Positions 5,301 through 5,788 of a DNA stretch of 5,788 nucleotides are shown in pieces (positions within the stretch are counted from its first letter, which is position 1; the number at the start of each line of letters is the position of its first letter). Location: assembly GCA_030636485.1 (NCBI GenBank), contig DAOVWV010000124.1, positions 1 through 5,788 of the forward strand, given 5' to 3'. The notes beneath the pieces are model-generated. The model made no database searches. It had not been told where the DNA came from and was given only the letters and a program-made list of their open reading frames with translations. The position numbers and the translations under genes are program-made. The stretch comes from Methyloprofundus sp. GTDB lineage: Bacteria > Pseudomonadota > Gammaproteobacteria > Methylococcales > Methylomonadaceae.

Positions 5301-5788
5301 ATAAACTCGAATTACATTTGCTAAAAACCTGGGAAGATATACTGGATCGTAATGACTTTGGGATAACAGATGATTTTTTTATCCTGGGTGGCCATTCATT
5401 ATTAGCCGTGTCCTTAATAGATCGAGTCGAAAAACTGTTTGCGACCAAGTTACCACTGGATTCATTATGGTTTGATGGCGGAACAATTCAAGGCCAGGCC
5501 AAGCTAATCAGGGCAGGGGTAAGCACAAGCACACTAGCACAGGCCGTTGCAATAAAATCACTAGGAGCTAAACCAGCACTATTTTGTTTACATACCACAG
5601 GCGGTAATTTATTTCACTATAATCCGTTATCCCATTGCAGCGAACTCAAACAAAGCCTCTTCGGTCCTCAGGCACAGGGCATTTATGATACCCAGCTCCC
5701 GCATAGCAGTATTGAAGCAATCGCGACACATTGTATCGCCGCCATGCAACGACAACAGCCACACGGCCCTTATCTACTTGCGGGTTAC
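2381..5788 (+). CDS. Nonribosomal peptide synthetase, C-A-T-TE module (3' end outside window)
   Basis: 1136 codons are open without a stop to the right edge. Domains in order: condensation (about 13-450), adenylation (474-956), peptidyl carrier (976-1046), type I thioesterase (from 1066, incomplete). The protein would activate one amino acid as its adenylate, load it on the carrier arm, join it to an acyl or peptidyl group delivered to the C domain, then release the product through the TE. Every core motif needed in C, A and T is present, so the module looks functional. There is no epimerase, methyltransferase or second module inside it. Beginning with a C domain and ending with a TE, it is most simply the last module of a multi-protein line, or a stand-alone module taking its donor from a separate carrier or acyl-CoA. 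No MbtH-like gene is in view. It is cytoplasmic. Likely transcribed from the divergent region upstream. The product is unknown. Confidence 0.97.
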   Translation, partial: MNNENNETPIMLDSFPLSYAQQRLWFMRQLQGESNVYNLQWAVRIKGDLSLDALQWSFNKIIARHEILRTRFAEQAGEPIQVIHPYREVQFKLLNLSELLFEERERTMQTQLNNLSAQLYDLQKGPLYRIVLIQMQSQEYVLLINLHHIIADGWSVGIIAQELQAHYSAYLNKRATSLAELDIQYADYACWQRELLSSQKQDIHQEYWLQQLADLPPLALPTDHTRPQIESYQGKQLHFQLPASLNKPLADFCKHNRVTVFMTLLASFQLLLHRYSGQEEIVTGTVVAGRNRSELEGLIGVFVNTLVLRSDFSAQPRFTELLQGIKKMALAAFAHQDFPFEKLVEILQPERDMSKHPLFQVLFMLENSATPILALPSLELEPIPISTETAKFDLALSIREDSQGLQGTIEYNTSLFEQTTIERMAQQFQQLLHNILLTPDKNIAHIEYLPDIQRQQLLYDWNQTAEPYPYQSTIHQLFEQQALQTPDAIAVWFEQSTLSYTQLNQHANNLAWELINSEKNLADQVIAIYLPRTPDIIAAMLAILKVGATYLPIELSYPDKHIQFMLADADVCRILTLCSYAQRFSSDHDKLTFLDKTRHHQPVSNPQQDVSSAQLAYILYTSGSTGRPKGVAVAHRNVVALLSAASKDFTDDDLQGVLAATTYSFDPSVLETFLPLTQGGRVILVENILQLIDLPYSVQVKWVAGVPSSISELLNSTAIPASVQTISMIGEPLSRELVDALYQQTNVSKVIDLYGPTETTVYSARCIRSPHHSPSIGRPIANTQLYILDAQLQPVGIGITAELHIAGAGVSRGYLNRVELNAEKFITNPFTAHNNGKLYKTGDLARYLSDGRIELLGRIDNQVKIRGYRIELGEITERLMQHPSIQNCHVQVNESEVTGKKILAYVIIRPQKKFLQQEIMAFLQVRLPAHMLPFAIISLSIFPKLANGKLDTVALPSVDLINKTKLKQTEQAANKLELHLLKTWEDILDRNDFGITDDFFILGGHSLLAVSLIDRVEKLFATKLPLDSLWFDGGTIQGQAKLIRAGVSTSTLAQAVAIKSLGAKPALFCLHTTGGNLFHYNPLSHCSELKQSLFGPQAQGIYDTQLPHSSIEAIATHCIAAMQRQQPHGPYLLAGY
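2384..2401 (+). repeat. Tandem nine-base repeat at the NRPS N-terminus
   Basis: AATAATGAA is followed directly by AATAATGAG, giving the protein start M-NNE-NNE. A third partial AATAATG overlaps the start codon just upstream. It is low-complexity and lies before the first domain, so it probably has little effect on the enzyme; it may keep the start region free of structure. Confidence 0.5.
2417..3730 (+). other. Condensation domain (LCL-like)
   Basis: C1 SYAQQRLWF (residues 18-26), C2 RHEILRTRF (64-72), C3 HHIIADG (147-153; catalytic second histidine H148, codon 2822-2824), C4 YADYACWQ (185-192), C5 IGVFVNT (299-305), C6 HQDFPFE (335-341), C7 RDMSKHPLFQ (351-360). The full HHxxxDG and the wording of C1 and C5 match ordinary LCL domains, which join two L-configured units, rather than the DCL or dual epimerising types. 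A starter-type C domain that takes a fatty acyl donor cannot be excluded by eye. Confidence 0.93.
3800..5248 (+). other. Adenylation domain, unassigned substrate
   Basis: A1 LSYTQLN (residues 498-504), A2 LKVGATYLPIE (544-554), A3 LAYILYTSGSTGRPKG (615-630, ATP loop), A4 FDPS (665-668), A5 LYGPTE (753-758), A6 AELHIAGAGVSRGYL (801-815), A7 YKTGDLAR (839-846), A8 GRIDNQVKIRGYRIELGE (857-874), A9 LPAHMLP (927-933), A10 NGKLD (947-951, catalytic K949). Aligning by hand to GrsA, the pocket residues are D666, P667, L670, A704, S727, I729, L753, V761, Y762 and K949. The Asp at the first position indicates an alpha-amino acid, and the rest of the pocket is mainly apolar with a Ser and a Tyr. I cannot assign a substrate. 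Confidence 0.95.
5306..5518 (+). other. Peptidyl carrier (thiolation) domain
   Basis: DDFFILGGHSL (residues 997-1007) is the standard carrier motif; S1006 (codon 5396-5398) is the phosphopantetheine attachment site. The helices before it (LELHLLKTWEDILD) and after it (LLAVSLIDRVEKLF) are intact. The GGHS form is usual for a carrier that hands its product to a thioesterase or C domain rather than to an epimerase, which tends to have GGDS. Confidence 0.95.
5576..5788 (+). other. Type I thioesterase domain, N-terminal part only
   Basis: ALFCLHTTGGNLFHYNPLSH (residues 1066-1085) matches the first strand and oxyanion loop of NRPS thioesterases, usually written FCVHPAGGxxxxYxxL. SIEAIATHCIAAMQRQQPHGPYLLAGY leads into the GxSxG nucleophile elbow. 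The window ends at the Tyr of GY, one codon before the expected catalytic serine, so the Ser-Asp-His triad cannot be checked. The domain would release the product by hydrolysis or cyclisation. Confidence 0.9.

Noticed and set aside
5167..5448. 93-residue open frame on the - strand
   Set aside because: Antisense to the end of the A domain and the carrier domain, where NGKLD and LGGHSL are intact on the + strand.
1..5788. CRISPR array, insertion sequence, tRNA or rRNA
   Set aside because: No regularly spaced repeats, transposase motifs, terminal inverted repeats or RNA-gene features were found on either strand.

Overview
The window holds one divergent locus: a nonribosomal peptide synthetase (NRPS) gene reading right and running off the right edge, and a membrane-protein plus methyltransferase transcription unit reading left and running off the left edge. 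About 210 bases of AT-rich control region separate them. The DNA is moderately AT-rich, uses ATG/GTG starts and a GAG-core ribosome site, and has tightly overlapping genes, so it is bacterial. NRPS style and codon use would fit a gammaproteobacterium, but nothing here fixes the taxon.

Right part (2381-5788, + strand): the first 1136 codons of a single-module NRPS with the order condensation (C), adenylation (A), carrier (T), thioesterase (TE). All core motifs of C, A and T can be read, including HHxxxDG, the ATP loop, the A10 lysine and the carrier serine. The sequence stops inside the TE, after GPYLLAGY, one codon before the expected nucleophile serine. The C domain looks like an ordinary LCL type, so this is probably a chain-terminating module fed by a carrier encoded elsewhere. 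A hand-read specificity code is D-P-L-A-S-I-L-V-Y-K, whose substrate I cannot name.

Left part (2170 down to 1, - strand): three consecutive open stretches (1649-2170, 1250-1621, 598-1272) look like pieces of one polytopic membrane protein of about 523 residues. The first two are in the same frame, separated by one TAA and nine further sense codons. The second and third are joined by a +1 frame change near 1316-1321, where the alternative frame continues a transmembrane stretch resembling HTTM (vitamin K-dependent carboxylase-like) proteins. The gene is therefore probably a pseudogene, a sequence with errors, or a recoded gene. It ends with an ATGA overlap onto the next gene, a class I methyltransferase that closely resembles guanidinoacetate methyltransferase (GAMT) but has Gln and His where GAMT has the Glu and Asp that hold the guanidine group.

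Taken together this looks like the edge of a natural-product cluster in which a peptide synthetase is accompanied by a divergent GAMT-like tailoring enzyme and a membrane protein. The most interesting points are the altered GAMT-like active site and the doubly interrupted membrane gene. The link between the two transcription units is inferred from position only.
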